Below, in pieces: positions 34,630-44,245 of a DNA stretch of 55,957 nucleotides (the first letter of the stretch is position 1; each line of letters begins with the position of its first letter). The position numbers were made by a program, and so were the translations under genes. The notes beneath the pieces are model-generated. The model worked only from the letters and a program-made list of their open reading frames with translations, had not been told where the DNA came from and did no database searches. Source of the stretch: Clostridia bacterium (GTDB taxonomy: Bacteria; Bacillota; Clostridia; UBA1381; UBA9506); NCBI GenBank assembly GCA_017546245.1, contig JAFYXI010000048.1, forward strand, positions 1 through 55,957, given 5' to 3'.

Positions 34630-34659
34630 GGCGGCATATATTTAATTTATTATGCCGCC
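34630..34659 (-). other. 9-bp hairpin before the SLH gene
   Basis: GGCGGCATA and TATGCCGCC enclose a 12-nt AT-rich loop in the 89-nt gap. There is no U-tract on the minus strand, so a processing or stability element is more likely than a terminator. Confidence 0.45.
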
Positions 34660-34696
34660 ATTTTAATACAACATCCCGTTATGTTATTTGCGTACA

Positions 34697-37600
34697 TTAT
34701 TCATTTGTCAGTATAATATAGTCAAGTTCAACATCTCCAACGCCGTGTACCGGGTCAAATCTTAACCATTTAAGATTACCCTTCCAGTTTGGATTTTCAG
34801 TCAAATCTATTTCATATTCACTGAAATTATCTTGCTGACTCTCAACAACAACCGAATATTTTTTTGCTTCATTTGCAGTTGTATCTAAGTCAGTAGTAAA
34901 ATAAACCGTAGTCTGTCCGTTTTTAGTTCCATTTTTCAGTCTGAATTTTAATGTGGTATACTTTGCAGTATCTAAGCTTAATCCTGACATACTCAATGTA
35001 GGACTGCTGTTAGATGCGGTTATATACATAATACCGTCCGATACCGAAACAGAAGAAATCTGATTGTTCGGCGACCATTTTTGCAAATCCCCATCCTCAT
35101 TGAAGTTCCAGCTTCCTATTGGATCTGCATTTAAAGATACCGGCATTGGTGGCGATTTAAGAACGACTTTGTTTTCTTCCGGTTTCCACATTACCTCATA
35201 TCCCATAAATTCAGCGGCATTGCGAACTCCTATAATCCATCTGCCGTTATATTTCTGTATTAATGCTTTACCGACCGCTTTACCATTGCGATATGCGTTA
35301 CCCGTTTGTGTATCTATAGTAAGGAGTGTTGAATTTTTGAGTAACTTTATGCATTTTTCATCAGGAACATATATTGCACTCATATCGGCATATTTTTTAA
35401 TACAAGTAAGAGACAGATATACCGTTCCATCCAATTTAATAGGAACTTCAGGAATTACAATACTTGATGAGCTTACTGCGCTGACTGCAGCTATCTCCTG
35501 ACCATCCAACTCAAATCGAACCAGTCCTCCGCTTTCATCTTTTAACAGTTCGACACTTTCTATTTCAAACTCTCCCGTAGTGTTAAATGGGTCTATTCGC
35601 AGTTGTACAAGCTTGCCTTTCCATGGTTCACGAATCCAAACAGGAAAATAAACATCATAAAATTCCTCATTTGTCGCCTCGGGTGTTAAGGTAATGCCCT
35701 TTGCCTCGTTCCATTTTTGATCAGTATCGGTTATGAAGAATATAGACATTGCTCTGGCAGTTACACTCTGTTTAAGCCTTATTCTGATGTAGCTTATTCC
35801 CGTAAGATCAATATCTAAGTTTTCTTCCGACACTATACTTGGGTCCATTCCTATGGCAGTACCTTTGATTTTGCCGTCTTCGTATCTGTAATTTTCAATT
35901 TGTTTTTGTGCAGTCCACAAGGCGAGGGAATCTCCCTCCCATTTTTTCACTACCTTTTCGGGTATAGGCAATGTCGCATCTTCACCGTGCATCAAGGGTT
36001 CTCTTCCTTCTGCCTGAAAAAGAATACCGAAGTCTTGTTTTTCTGCATCTTCAGGTACAACATCTGTGTGCGCGCCCCTGTTGGTGAACACATCACTTAT
36101 TGCATCTAAATATCCAAATCCCTCTAAACCACAGGGTGCGATATAATGACCCTCACAGTACTCATTCCAGGTAAGCAAGAAACATAACTTTTCGCTTAAC
36201 GGATATTGTTCATAATTCTGATAATGTTCATCACGCACATATTCCAAAGTCTTTTTAAAACCATCTACAGGCTCATATGCGCCCTTGTTGCGCAACCAAG
36301 CAGATTCTTCACGTCCTTGCGATACTGCACCTGCCACAAAAATGTTATCATGCTTTGTTTTTGTCTTTCTCAGATTCTCGATTTGTCCGCCGTTACCAAA
36401 TTCAGAAATAGCAAAAGAATAGTTATGAATACCGTCTGCACCTATTTTATCTGCATACATTTCACTTTCACCCGAACGGCTGGTAAGAATTATAGCATCA
36501 TCGTATCCCAGCTCCTTGCAGGCGTCTCTGATACATTGAATATTTATTTTTGCTTCCTCTTCACTGCTGTTACACTGATATTTAAAGAAATAGTCAGACA
36601 CATAAATAGAAATCACCGGTTTATTATCAACAACTAAATATCGCGGATCTTTTAAATAATGCTCAACCCAATACGGAACTACATATTTTCTAAAGCTTTC
36701 TCCCGTTACCTTTGTAGCCGATGTGTTTTCCCACATAATCATAAAATCCAAACGGTCTGAATAGGCTGAACGAAGGTATCCCTCTCTTAATTCGAATCCG
36801 TTTCTTCCAAATAATATTGGTCCTTCCTGCCAGTTTGTAGGCAAAAACCAACAATTAAGACGAAAGTCTACTCCGTGCTCTATCATCCATTTATTCTGCC
36901 AGTCTGCTGCCTCTCTGCTTCCTTCGTCATAAAATCCGAGATACGGATGTCTGTCCGGGTCAGCATACGCAAAATCCCAACCTAAATGTTGTCCCTCTCG
37001 CCACATATCACAAGTCTGCATTCCTAACAAAAAGTCATCCGACTCAACCTTTTCCGGCTCAGGAACATATTCTTCCGGCTCATTTACCAAAAAAGCTCTT
37101 ATATCATCAATCCAGAATTCACTTCTTGATAATATTTCGGTTGTTACAAAAAATCCGTCAACACCATCGCCGCTAAAACTAATATTTTCTGCAATTAAAC
37201 GGCTGTTTATATAAATGTCTGCTTTATGTTCAAAAAAATCAACATCAATTATATAATCATACCAAACATCTTTAGTGCATTCATATACTTCCATTCCGTT
37301 AACGGTAAAACAATTATTAATTAATCCCACGTTAAATATCGGCTTGCTTCCATCCGTCCATGCCATATTAAAATTCTGTTTGTTTTCTATAACCGTAAAC
37401 TTTCCTTCCAAACTCACTCTGCCCGTAATACGGTTGAAATTACGTTTTAATTCAACACCTTCTACATTACTCACATCATTTATATGTAAAGAATAGCAAT
37501 CAGGCCATGATTTACCTGAGGTGCGCTGCGGCTGCACCACCGAATTTGCTAATTTATTCTGTCTCCATTCATCAGAAAGAGTGTTATCAGCATACGAGAA

Positions 37601-38272
37601 AAATTGTTCATTAAGAGCAAATCCCGTATACATTATTAATCCATTCATATAAAATTCAGCAATATTTTCTTCCGTACTTTTAAACTCTATAAAATCAAGA
37701 TTATTAACATCATCTTTAAAATCGAAACTTCCTATTCTTTTACCGCCCAAATGAACAACAACCGTGCGATTATCTAAATTGACATCCAGTTTTACACTAA
37801 AAAACTGATTCAACTTAAATTTCATAAGTTGCTTCATATCGTTTTTCTGTATTAAATATAATGCGCCCTTTTGAACTTGGATTAAAGCAATATCCTTTTC
37901 TCCGCCATCACCTGCAAGACGAAAATACAGTCCATTAGAACCGGTAGAAAATTTTATAGAGGTTTCTAATGTTAGTACTCCCTTATCGTGATATGCAATT
38001 TTCTTACTCATGCTTACAGGAGCAGCTTTACTCTCATCACGAAATCTAAACCACTCGTCCTGCTGATAACCAATAATGCTTCCTCCGCTAACATCTACAT
38101 CCCAACCACTTATAACAGGAGAGTTATTCATTGTCATAATTTGTCCGAAACGCTCATCCATAAGATAATGTGGTCCATCCATTGTTTGTAAATCCGGTGC
38201 CATAGCAGAAACCGTTACACTCACAGTAAGGCACATTATACATATAATTGCACACAAAATAATTTTTTTCAT
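34697..38272 (-). CDS. Large secreted GH99/WbsX-like protein with carbohydrate-binding modules (1191 aa)
   Basis: The protein has a signal peptide (MKKIILCAIICIMCLTVSVT), LamG/concanavalin-like beta domains (to about 390), and a GH99/WbsX-like TIM barrel (about 395-750). Barrel landmarks are MWENTSATKVTGESFRKYVV, WVEHYLKDPRY and TWNEYCEGHYIAPCGLEG, with LGMQTCDMWREGQHLGWDF at its start. A CBM-like domain follows, then a copper-amine-oxidase-N-type domain (SVPLKxx-like VPIKLDGTVYL, WKPEENKVVL) and a C-terminal CBM-like domain. Typical GH99 acts as endo-alpha-mannanase, but the WbsX-like branch has uncertain activity. The start at 38272 (AAGGGG) excludes a 22-residue non-signal extension. It is a paralogue of the upstream gene. 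Confidence 0.75.
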   Translation of the reverse strand: MKKIILCAIICIMCLTVSVTVSAMAPDLQTMDGPHYLMDERFGQIMTMNNSPVISGWDVDVSGGSIIGYQQDEWFRFRDESKAAPVSMSKKIAYHDKGVLTLETSIKFSTGSNGLYFRLAGDGGEKDIALIQVQKGALYLIQKNDMKQLMKFKLNQFFSVKLDVNLDNRTVVVHLGGKRIGSFDFKDDVNNLDFIEFKSTEENIAEFYMNGLIMYTGFALNEQFFSYADNTLSDEWRQNKLANSVVQPQRTSGKSWPDCYSLHINDVSNVEGVELKRNFNRITGRVSLEGKFTVIENKQNFNMAWTDGSKPIFNVGLINNCFTVNGMEVYECTKDVWYDYIIDVDFFEHKADIYINSRLIAENISFSGDGVDGFFVTTEILSRSEFWIDDIRAFLVNEPEEYVPEPEKVESDDFLLGMQTCDMWREGQHLGWDFAYADPDRHPYLGFYDEGSREAADWQNKWMIEHGVDFRLNCWFLPTNWQEGPILFGRNGFELREGYLRSAYSDRLDFMIMWENTSATKVTGESFRKYVVPYWVEHYLKDPRYLVVDNKPVISIYVSDYFFKYQCNSSEEEAKINIQCIRDACKELGYDDAIILTSRSGESEMYADKIGADGIHNYSFAISEFGNGGQIENLRKTKTKHDNIFVAGAVSQGREESAWLRNKGAYEPVDGFKKTLEYVRDEHYQNYEQYPLSEKLCFLLTWNEYCEGHYIAPCGLEGFGYLDAISDVFTNRGAHTDVVPEDAEKQDFGILFQAEGREPLMHGEDATLPIPEKVVKKWEGDSLALWTAQKQIENYRYEDGKIKGTAIGMDPSIVSEENLDIDLTGISYIRIRLKQSVTARAMSIFFITDTDQKWNEAKGITLTPEATNEEFYDVYFPVWIREPWKGKLVQLRIDPFNTTGEFEIESVELLKDESGGLVRFELDGQEIAAVSAVSSSSIVIPEVPIKLDGTVYLSLTCIKKYADMSAIYVPDEKCIKLLKNSTLLTIDTQTGNAYRNGKAVGKALIQKYNGRWIIGVRNAAEFMGYEVMWKPEENKVVLKSPPMPVSLNADPIGSWNFNEDGDLQKWSPNNQISSVSVSDGIMYITASNSSPTLSMSGLSLDTAKYTTLKFRLKNGTKNGQTTVYFTTDLDTTANEAKKYSVVVESQQDNFSEYEIDLTENPNWKGNLKWLRFDPVHGVGDVELDYIILTNE

Positions 38273-38346
38273 AGTTATACCCCTTTTCTGACAATATCGA
38301 CAAATCTTTTGCACAGCTTGTTTTAATTTACAGAACAAGTACCCTG

Positions 38347-41300
38347 CTAATTAAAAGAATAAAAACCGTTTTGGTTAAATACATGCATTTCGCAAAGCGG
38401 TTTAAGCTCTGCAGACCATATATAAAACTCAATTTTATCAGCATCGTTTTCAATATTTTCATCAAATTCAAAGCTGGTTTTATTCGATGACAGAATATTT
38501 GATTTTACCTTAATTAGCTTATTGCCGGCATCTTTGATTGCAACAAAACCATATGCTGTTTCATATTGTTCTAAAAGTCTCTCATCAATTTCAACAACAC
38601 CTTTTATGCGACCTTTTTTGATTACATTTACAGGCTCGTCACTTTCATCTGTAATAATTGCTGATACATCTGGTTTTTCAGCTGTAACAGTAACCGAAGT
38701 ACTGCCAACAATCTTTCTGCCCCACGCATCCTTTATTTGCGGCAACGAAATTGTGTAGCTTTCGCCTATAACAGTTTGAGATAAACTTACACTAACTGTA
38801 GTTTCTCTGCTTATTTCATCAGTATGTATTACAACATCCACACCATTTTCTGACACAGCACCATTTAATAATACCTTGTCAGGTGTTACACTCCACTTGT
38901 CTACATCATGTGAAAAGCAGAATACAATCGGTTCACCTGTTGTAAATTTTCCGTTTATACCTCCAGTAATACTTTTTGTAAAAACGTTAAACGGCGGTAT
39001 TTTTCGCAAACTAACATCATCCATATATACCCTTTTTTCTGTAGCAGCTGTCTGCGTTATATAAAAATAAACATCATTAAGATAATCCGATTCGCCTAAA
39101 TAATACGAGCTCCCGTCAATATCATTATATTTGTTAGCTGCTATGTTACTTTCTATATAATTCCAATCAGAAGTTAATGCAAAAGATGCGTTTGACTGTT
39201 GAAATAAGAATTCGCATCCGCTGTTATGCGTTTTCAAATTGTTGTTATTATCCCACACTTGATATTTGGCTGCAAAACTCATAGACTTATTGTTATCATC
39301 AACATTTTCATTTTTAAGCCATCCTGAAAAATGATAATCTGAATATGGCTCTAACTGAGCTTTAAAACCTAATCTTTGATACCTTTTGGTATAATACTTA
39401 TATACACTTGTATCGCCGCTGTGAGATACAGATTGGCTTATGCCAATACCGCCTTCTGTACCGCCCCAAAAGCTATCTATATATTCGCAGTCAGAATCAG
39501 TAACCATATTACGATATATCCATTTGCCGTCTGCGTCTATATCTTTATTGGTATTATAGCTTATTTCAGGAAAAAACTTTCTTGCATTCATGCTTATCGT
39601 TGCAGTTTGCTGATTATATTCATATTCATTATAAAAGGCCTCGGCAACCGAACGGAGAGGAATTAAATAAGACTCCGCCGCTCCTTTTAGCTCCCCATAA
39701 TTACATATCTGTTCGCCGTTTCTGTATACATCACCATTTTCATCAAAACGAATAACATCAACATCAGTCACAAAAACAACTTCGTTTGTATCGGATAAAT
39801 ACGAAACGTTTACACCAAAACAATCAGCAATATCATTCATTTCTGCGTATAATTCACTGTCATACTTCTGTATCGGAGTATTGGTGTTTATTAAGTTTCC
39901 TTGTACATACCAATAAGGTCTGTCCGAAGCCTGCCCACGCAACAGTTCAATTTTTTCAATTTCAAACTCACCCTTTGAATTAATGCAATCAAGCCTTAAC
40001 TGATAAAGCGTGCCGCAAAAGTTTTCATCCTGCCACACAGGAATATAAATTTCTTCCCATTGTCCACTTTTGCCTGCATTTGAATAAATCATTCTGCTTT
40101 CTTCGTAATTGGCATCTTGCGTACGTCTGTAGTATACATTAACCTTAGAATCAGTTGCCGTTCTTTTCATCCTGATTTTTATATAATTAATATTTTTTAA
40201 ATCAATATTCAGTCCTTTAGGTGAAAGAATCGCCGGGTCTTCTCCACCCGAGACTGCCTTATAGATGCCATTATTACACTCTGTTTGTATAACTTGTTTG
40301 TTTATAATCCATGTATCATATATTTCCTGTCCGCTCCAGCTCGCGGCAACTTCTGTGCCTACAGGAACGTTAATTTTTTCTATGGGTTTTGGTTTTCTTT
40401 CTCTCGGATAAAGTGTTCCAAGATGTGCTTTTTCTTTTTCGTCAGGAATTACGTCCTGATGAACCTCTTCTGTCGAAAAAACCTCTCGGATTGCATCCAG
40501 ATAATCAAAACCGCATTTTCCGGAAGGCATAATATAATGTCCCTCTCCGAATTCATTCCAGTTATCCAAAAGAACAACTGTTTTTTCTCCGTTCGAATAA
40601 TAGTTTTCAGTATCAGAATCTATATATTCAAGCACCTGCTTAAAGTTTTCAGCAGACAGCATTTGTCCCGATGCACGCCCCCACGGAGTTTCATCTAAGC
40701 CTACGCTGGCTACCGGTATTAATCCCATTTCAGCAGTTTTTGTATTTGAAACAGCTCTTTGTAAATATCCCTTCTGTGTTTCAGGATTATTGGAAATATC
40801 TCTCCAAGTATAAGTATGAACTGCATCAAATCCAATAGATTTTTCCAATACAATCTCATCTAAAGCAGTATTGCATCCTAAAATACAAGCGCCCTGATAA
40901 CCTAAAGCTATACATTGCTGACGCAGGTAGTCAATACACTCTTGCGCAAGAAGCAAAGCTTCTTCATCACTTTGACAATCGCTTCTTATTGCCTCTAAAA
41001 AAACCTTAGGACTATATATGCTTATTACCGCATTGCCATTTATCTGATAATAACGCGCATCTTTTAAGTAATGTTCAACCCAGTATGGAACAATATCATT
41101 TTTAAATATATCGGCAGTAATATTATTATTGGTTGAATTTTCCCACATAATTGCAAAGTCGATTGCCTCAGAATTATCCGCATAAAAATATCCGTTCTCT
41201 AAGGCTTGAGCTCTTGGTGTTTTTATTGCTCCGCCATCATAGGGCGACGGTAAAAACCAGCAATGCATCTGCCAGTTTATTCCATGCTCCGCTAACCATT

Positions 41301-42693
41301 TAATTTCCCAGTTGGCTACTGCTTCATTTCCATCATCATAAAATCCTAAATACGGATGATTATCAGCATAAGGCAAAATATAGTCCCAACCTACATGAGA
41401 GCCTTCGCGCCATATATCACATCTCATAATACCTGCATCATATTCTTCAGAGACTGCTTTGTTGGTATCCGGAACATTTTGGGCAGCAGGTGTGTAGACT
41501 AAAATATCATCTATCACCAACGAGGCGGAATTGCCGTTTATTATCTTAAATTTATTAATTTCTGCACTTTTGCAATAAATATTTTTTATAAGCTTGCCAT
41601 TTAGCCAAATTTCTGCTAACTCGCCGTATTCTCTTACTGAAACGTTATACCATATACCCGCAGATAAAGACGATATGCTTTCTTCATTCAGGTAAAATAT
41701 CCCATTACTGCAGCTAAAATTATAAATTTGCTCTTCATCATCTAAAAACAACATATTTGCCGTTCCCTCTGATGCCAGAAAAGAAAATTCGTAGCTTTTG
41801 CTATATGTGTCAAGCTTTGCAAAAGTTGTACTTACCGTTGTGCTATTACCTATGCTAAGGCTATAAATATCAGGATTAGATGAATTGTCAGAACTAACTA
41901 TTTCAGCCTGCCCTGTACAATCCCAGTTTTTAGGAAGACTTCCCACAGCTCCGGCTGATAAAAAACGTTGATTTATACTGTAGTCAGCATACACTTTTAC
42001 AAAATTAACATCTGTTTGTATAACTGCTGAAGATGTTGTGCCAAAGCAAACTCCGTCAACACCGGATACATCAGCATTTGCTATAACAGAGGTTTTACCG
42101 TTTATGCTGACCGTAACCGCATTATTGTCTATATCAACTTCCATCAATATACCAATACGTTCATTGGCTGATGCGGTTGTATTGTAAACTCCCAGCTCTG
42201 TTATTGCACCCGAATTGGTGTATAAATATATACTTTTAATTCCGCTTCTTATTTCCGCTACGGTCTCACCTCCATAGGTCAGACCTATGTTAAATCCTTC
42301 TTTTCGATAGCTCAAAATAAACGCAGTTTCCATCGTAACTTTTCCTTTTGTTCTGCGATTTAATTTTTTGCTTGCTTTAACAGGAGCCAATTTACTTTTA
42401 TCATTTAAACGCACTCCGTTAAGATTGCTGTAAACAACCTCGCCGCCGCTTTTGTCAAAATCCCAACTGCTGATTGGTGCTATCTGTTCTGTTTCTTCAT
42501 GCCTGAAATTGTCATCTGTTAAATAAATTGATTCTTCGCTTTCATAAAGCTCTATTTCTGAAATATTATACATTTCATCAGGACAAAGCTCTGAATCCTC
42601 TGCATACACCTGCGGCAAAACAGAAGTCAACACAGCAACCAACATAAGTAAGGTTACAATTTTAAATTGCCACATAGATTGCATAGTTTTCAT
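38347..42693 (-). CDS. Large secreted GH99/WbsX-like multidomain protein (1448 aa)
   Basis: The protein has a signal peptide (MKTMQSMWQFKIVTLLMLVA), beta-sandwich domains, and a GH99/WbsX-like barrel (about 420-760: MRCDIWREGSHVGWDY, IMWENSTNNNITADIF, WVEHYLKDARYY, DNWNEFGEGHYIMPSG). A CBM-like domain and a copper-amine-oxidase-N-type module (about 950-1070) follow, then a CBM module like those of the next two genes (TDSDCEYIDSFWGGTEGG) and an Ig-like domain (IKDAWGRKIVG). AGGAGG lies 9 nt before the ATG. It shares the whole barrel layout with the downstream paralogue but has extra C-terminal glycan-binding modules. Secreted endo-acting glycan cleavage is the likely role; the bond is unknown. 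Confidence 0.76.
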   Translation of the reverse strand: MKTMQSMWQFKIVTLLMLVAVLTSVLPQVYAEDSELCPDEMYNISEIELYESEESIYLTDDNFRHEETEQIAPISSWDFDKSGGEVVYSNLNGVRLNDKSKLAPVKASKKLNRRTKGKVTMETAFILSYRKEGFNIGLTYGGETVAEIRSGIKSIYLYTNSGAITELGVYNTTASANERIGILMEVDIDNNAVTVSINGKTSVIANADVSGVDGVCFGTTSSAVIQTDVNFVKVYADYSINQRFLSAGAVGSLPKNWDCTGQAEIVSSDNSSNPDIYSLSIGNSTTVSTTFAKLDTYSKSYEFSFLASEGTANMLFLDDEEQIYNFSCSNGIFYLNEESISSLSAGIWYNVSVREYGELAEIWLNGKLIKNIYCKSAEINKFKIINGNSASLVIDDILVYTPAAQNVPDTNKAVSEEYDAGIMRCDIWREGSHVGWDYILPYADNHPYLGFYDDGNEAVANWEIKWLAEHGINWQMHCWFLPSPYDGGAIKTPRAQALENGYFYADNSEAIDFAIMWENSTNNNITADIFKNDIVPYWVEHYLKDARYYQINGNAVISIYSPKVFLEAIRSDCQSDEEALLLAQECIDYLRQQCIALGYQGACILGCNTALDEIVLEKSIGFDAVHTYTWRDISNNPETQKGYLQRAVSNTKTAEMGLIPVASVGLDETPWGRASGQMLSAENFKQVLEYIDSDTENYYSNGEKTVVLLDNWNEFGEGHYIMPSGKCGFDYLDAIREVFSTEEVHQDVIPDEKEKAHLGTLYPRERKPKPIEKINVPVGTEVAASWSGQEIYDTWIINKQVIQTECNNGIYKAVSGGEDPAILSPKGLNIDLKNINYIKIRMKRTATDSKVNVYYRRTQDANYEESRMIYSNAGKSGQWEEIYIPVWQDENFCGTLYQLRLDCINSKGEFEIEKIELLRGQASDRPYWYVQGNLINTNTPIQKYDSELYAEMNDIADCFGVNVSYLSDTNEVVFVTDVDVIRFDENGDVYRNGEQICNYGELKGAAESYLIPLRSVAEAFYNEYEYNQQTATISMNARKFFPEISYNTNKDIDADGKWIYRNMVTDSDCEYIDSFWGGTEGGIGISQSVSHSGDTSVYKYYTKRYQRLGFKAQLEPYSDYHFSGWLKNENVDDNNKSMSFAAKYQVWDNNNNLKTHNSGCEFLFQQSNASFALTSDWNYIESNIAANKYNDIDGSSYYLGESDYLNDVYFYITQTAATEKRVYMDDVSLRKIPPFNVFTKSITGGINGKFTTGEPIVFCFSHDVDKWSVTPDKVLLNGAVSENGVDVVIHTDEISRETTVSVSLSQTVIGESYTISLPQIKDAWGRKIVGSTSVTVTAEKPDVSAIITDESDEPVNVIKKGRIKGVVEIDERLLEQYETAYGFVAIKDAGNKLIKVKSNILSSNKTSFEFDENIENDADKIEFYIWSAELKPLCEMHVFNQNGFYSFN

Positions 42694-42739
42694 TTAACTT
42701 TTCCTCCTGTAAACAGTTCTTATTATTTCAACATTTATA

Positions 42740-44110
42740 TTAATATTCGCTTTTTATAAGTCCATCTTTGCCAAAAGTTGTATAAGGAACTATCGGCGTT
42801 GGAAAGTCTGAATTTGTCCATATAAATACACGCATATACTCTGCGTTTTCTGAATTTATCGGAATTAAAACAGCATTTTCGCCAGACTTTTCTTCACCGT
42901 CAGCCAGACTTAATGAGGTGTGACTTATCTTTGCTATCGTTCCGTTTGCAATTGCTGCCACTACTACTGTTACTTGTTGTTCCTCGTTGCTTTTCAGTTC
43001 TATTTTTGCGGTTAAATCACCTTGTTCAAAGCTTGCAATGTCTGTTCCATTCTTTTCAAAAGAAATTTTTTCTTCTAATATCGGCTTTGTGATAAAAGAT
43101 ATTGTAGTTTTACCTTCTACCTCACGTCCCCATGCATCCTTAAGCTCCGGCATGGATATGGTATACTTATTTCCGTTTTTTAAGTTATTCAGATTTAACG
43201 AAAGCACGGTCTTACGATTGCTGCCGTTCGGCATCTCAACTGTTGCTGAACTAATTACGTTACTGTCAGGTATTCCATTTACCGTAATTTTTTCTTTACG
43301 AACCGAACGCGGATCTATATCCAATGAAAATGCAAATTTAACTACATCTCCGTCCTGCAGAATAACTGAAACGTTTTCATCCGTCATATCGTTTTCTTCT
43401 GTTCCGGCAACAACTGACATAACTTTACTGCTTGGCAAATCTTCGCCCGGAATTTTGCGCATGCTCCAATCGTCAATATAAAGATCCTGAATGTAGGTTG
43501 TTGACCCATTTGTAGCAGTTGCCGTCATACCGTAGTCTGCACTTTCTGCCAAATTTGCAATTCCTATCTGAACAGAGCCGTCAGCTTTTACTCCGCCGAT
43601 TCTTACTTTTGTATCGTAAAGTGTCCACACATTATCTTCAGTAATTTCAATAAGTGTTGACAGATTTTTTTTAGATTCTACATATCCTTCACCGGTTCCC
43701 CAGTTTTCAAAAACACCTATTCTTGCCTTGCTGCTTTCTCCCAAAAAATCTGTCTTTATCATCGCGCTCATGCGATAAGCCTGTTCAGAAGTTACTTCCA
43801 TATTCATTGCATTAAATGCAATTCCACGATAATGTGAAGATTTGCGATACAAACCACTGCCATAATATCCATCCGGTACTACAGAAAAATTACCTTCTGT
43901 ACCGGTTCTGTCACTTCCTCTATTGATAAATCCTGCAGAAGTTTCACATTCTGAATCCGGCACCAATTCTCTGTATTCCCATGTTTCTGCCGTAACACCC
44001 TCCGGCAGAATATATGCCTCAGGAGTTGTTGCCAAAGCCGTTGCTGGCATTATAGCTACAAGCATAATTATTGTTAAAAATGCTGCACTCACTCTTTTAT
44101 ATAAATACAT
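42740..44110 (-). CDS. Secreted glycan-binding-type protein, one CBM plus Ig-like module (456 aa)
   Basis: The protein has a signal peptide (MYLYKRVSAAFLTIIMLVAI, cleavage near ALAT), a jelly-roll CBM4/9-like domain (about 45-225, with ELVPDSECETSAGFINRGS at its start and YIDDWSMRKIPG at its end), an Ig-like domain (SLDIDPRSVRKEKITVNG, ELKDAWGREVEG), and a beta-rich C-terminal domain (MRVFIWTNSDFPTPI). It is a paralogue of the 748-aa protein, which carries this module twice. No anchor is visible. A soluble or loosely bound glycan-binding protein that feeds the importer is likely. AGGAGG precedes the ATG. Confidence 0.7.
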   Translation of the reverse strand: MYLYKRVSAAFLTIIMLVAIMPATALATTPEAYILPEGVTAETWEYRELVPDSECETSAGFINRGSDRTGTEGNFSVVPDGYYGSGLYRKSSHYRGIAFNAMNMEVTSEQAYRMSAMIKTDFLGESSKARIGVFENWGTGEGYVESKKNLSTLIEITEDNVWTLYDTKVRIGGVKADGSVQIGIANLAESADYGMTATATNGSTTYIQDLYIDDWSMRKIPGEDLPSSKVMSVVAGTEENDMTDENVSVILQDGDVVKFAFSLDIDPRSVRKEKITVNGIPDSNVISSATVEMPNGSNRKTVLSLNLNNLKNGNKYTISMPELKDAWGREVEGKTTISFITKPILEEKISFEKNGTDIASFEQGDLTAKIELKSNEEQQVTVVVAAIANGTIAKISHTSLSLADGEEKSGENAVLIPINSENAEYMRVFIWTNSDFPTPIVPYTTFGKDGLIKSEY

Positions 44111-44137
44111 AACAAGTAATCCTCCTATAAAATAGCA

Positions 44138-44190
44138 TCATTCTTTGACCACTCCCACGGTCATACTGATAACATCCTTTGAAAAAAATG
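44138..44190 (-). pseudogene. Vestigial C-terminal tail of a sugar ABC permease
   Basis: Just upstream of the 456-aa gene the minus strand reads FFSKDVISMTVGVVKE followed by a stop. This matches the intact permease's end (FFQKYFVKGMTVGAVKG); about 18 of 22 nt agree around ATGACCGT. No start or upstream body is present. It looks like the scar of a duplicated [permease - surface protein] unit whose permease was deleted. Confidence 0.55.
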
Positions 44191-44204
44191 AATATAAATT
44201 TATC

Positions 44205-44238
44205 TTAGTGTCGCTGCCAAGTATGGCAGCGACACTAA
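44205..44238 (-). other. Strong intercistronic hairpin, 15-bp perfect stem
   Basis: TTAGTGTCGCTGCCA and its exact complement flank a 4-nt loop, 7 nt after the 748-aa gene's stop codon. The minus-strand sequence that follows (GATAAATTTATATTC) is only mildly U-rich, so it may be a partial terminator or a 3'-end-protecting hairpin that boosts the importer genes over those downstream. Confidence 0.65.
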
Positions 44239-44245
44239 ATACATA

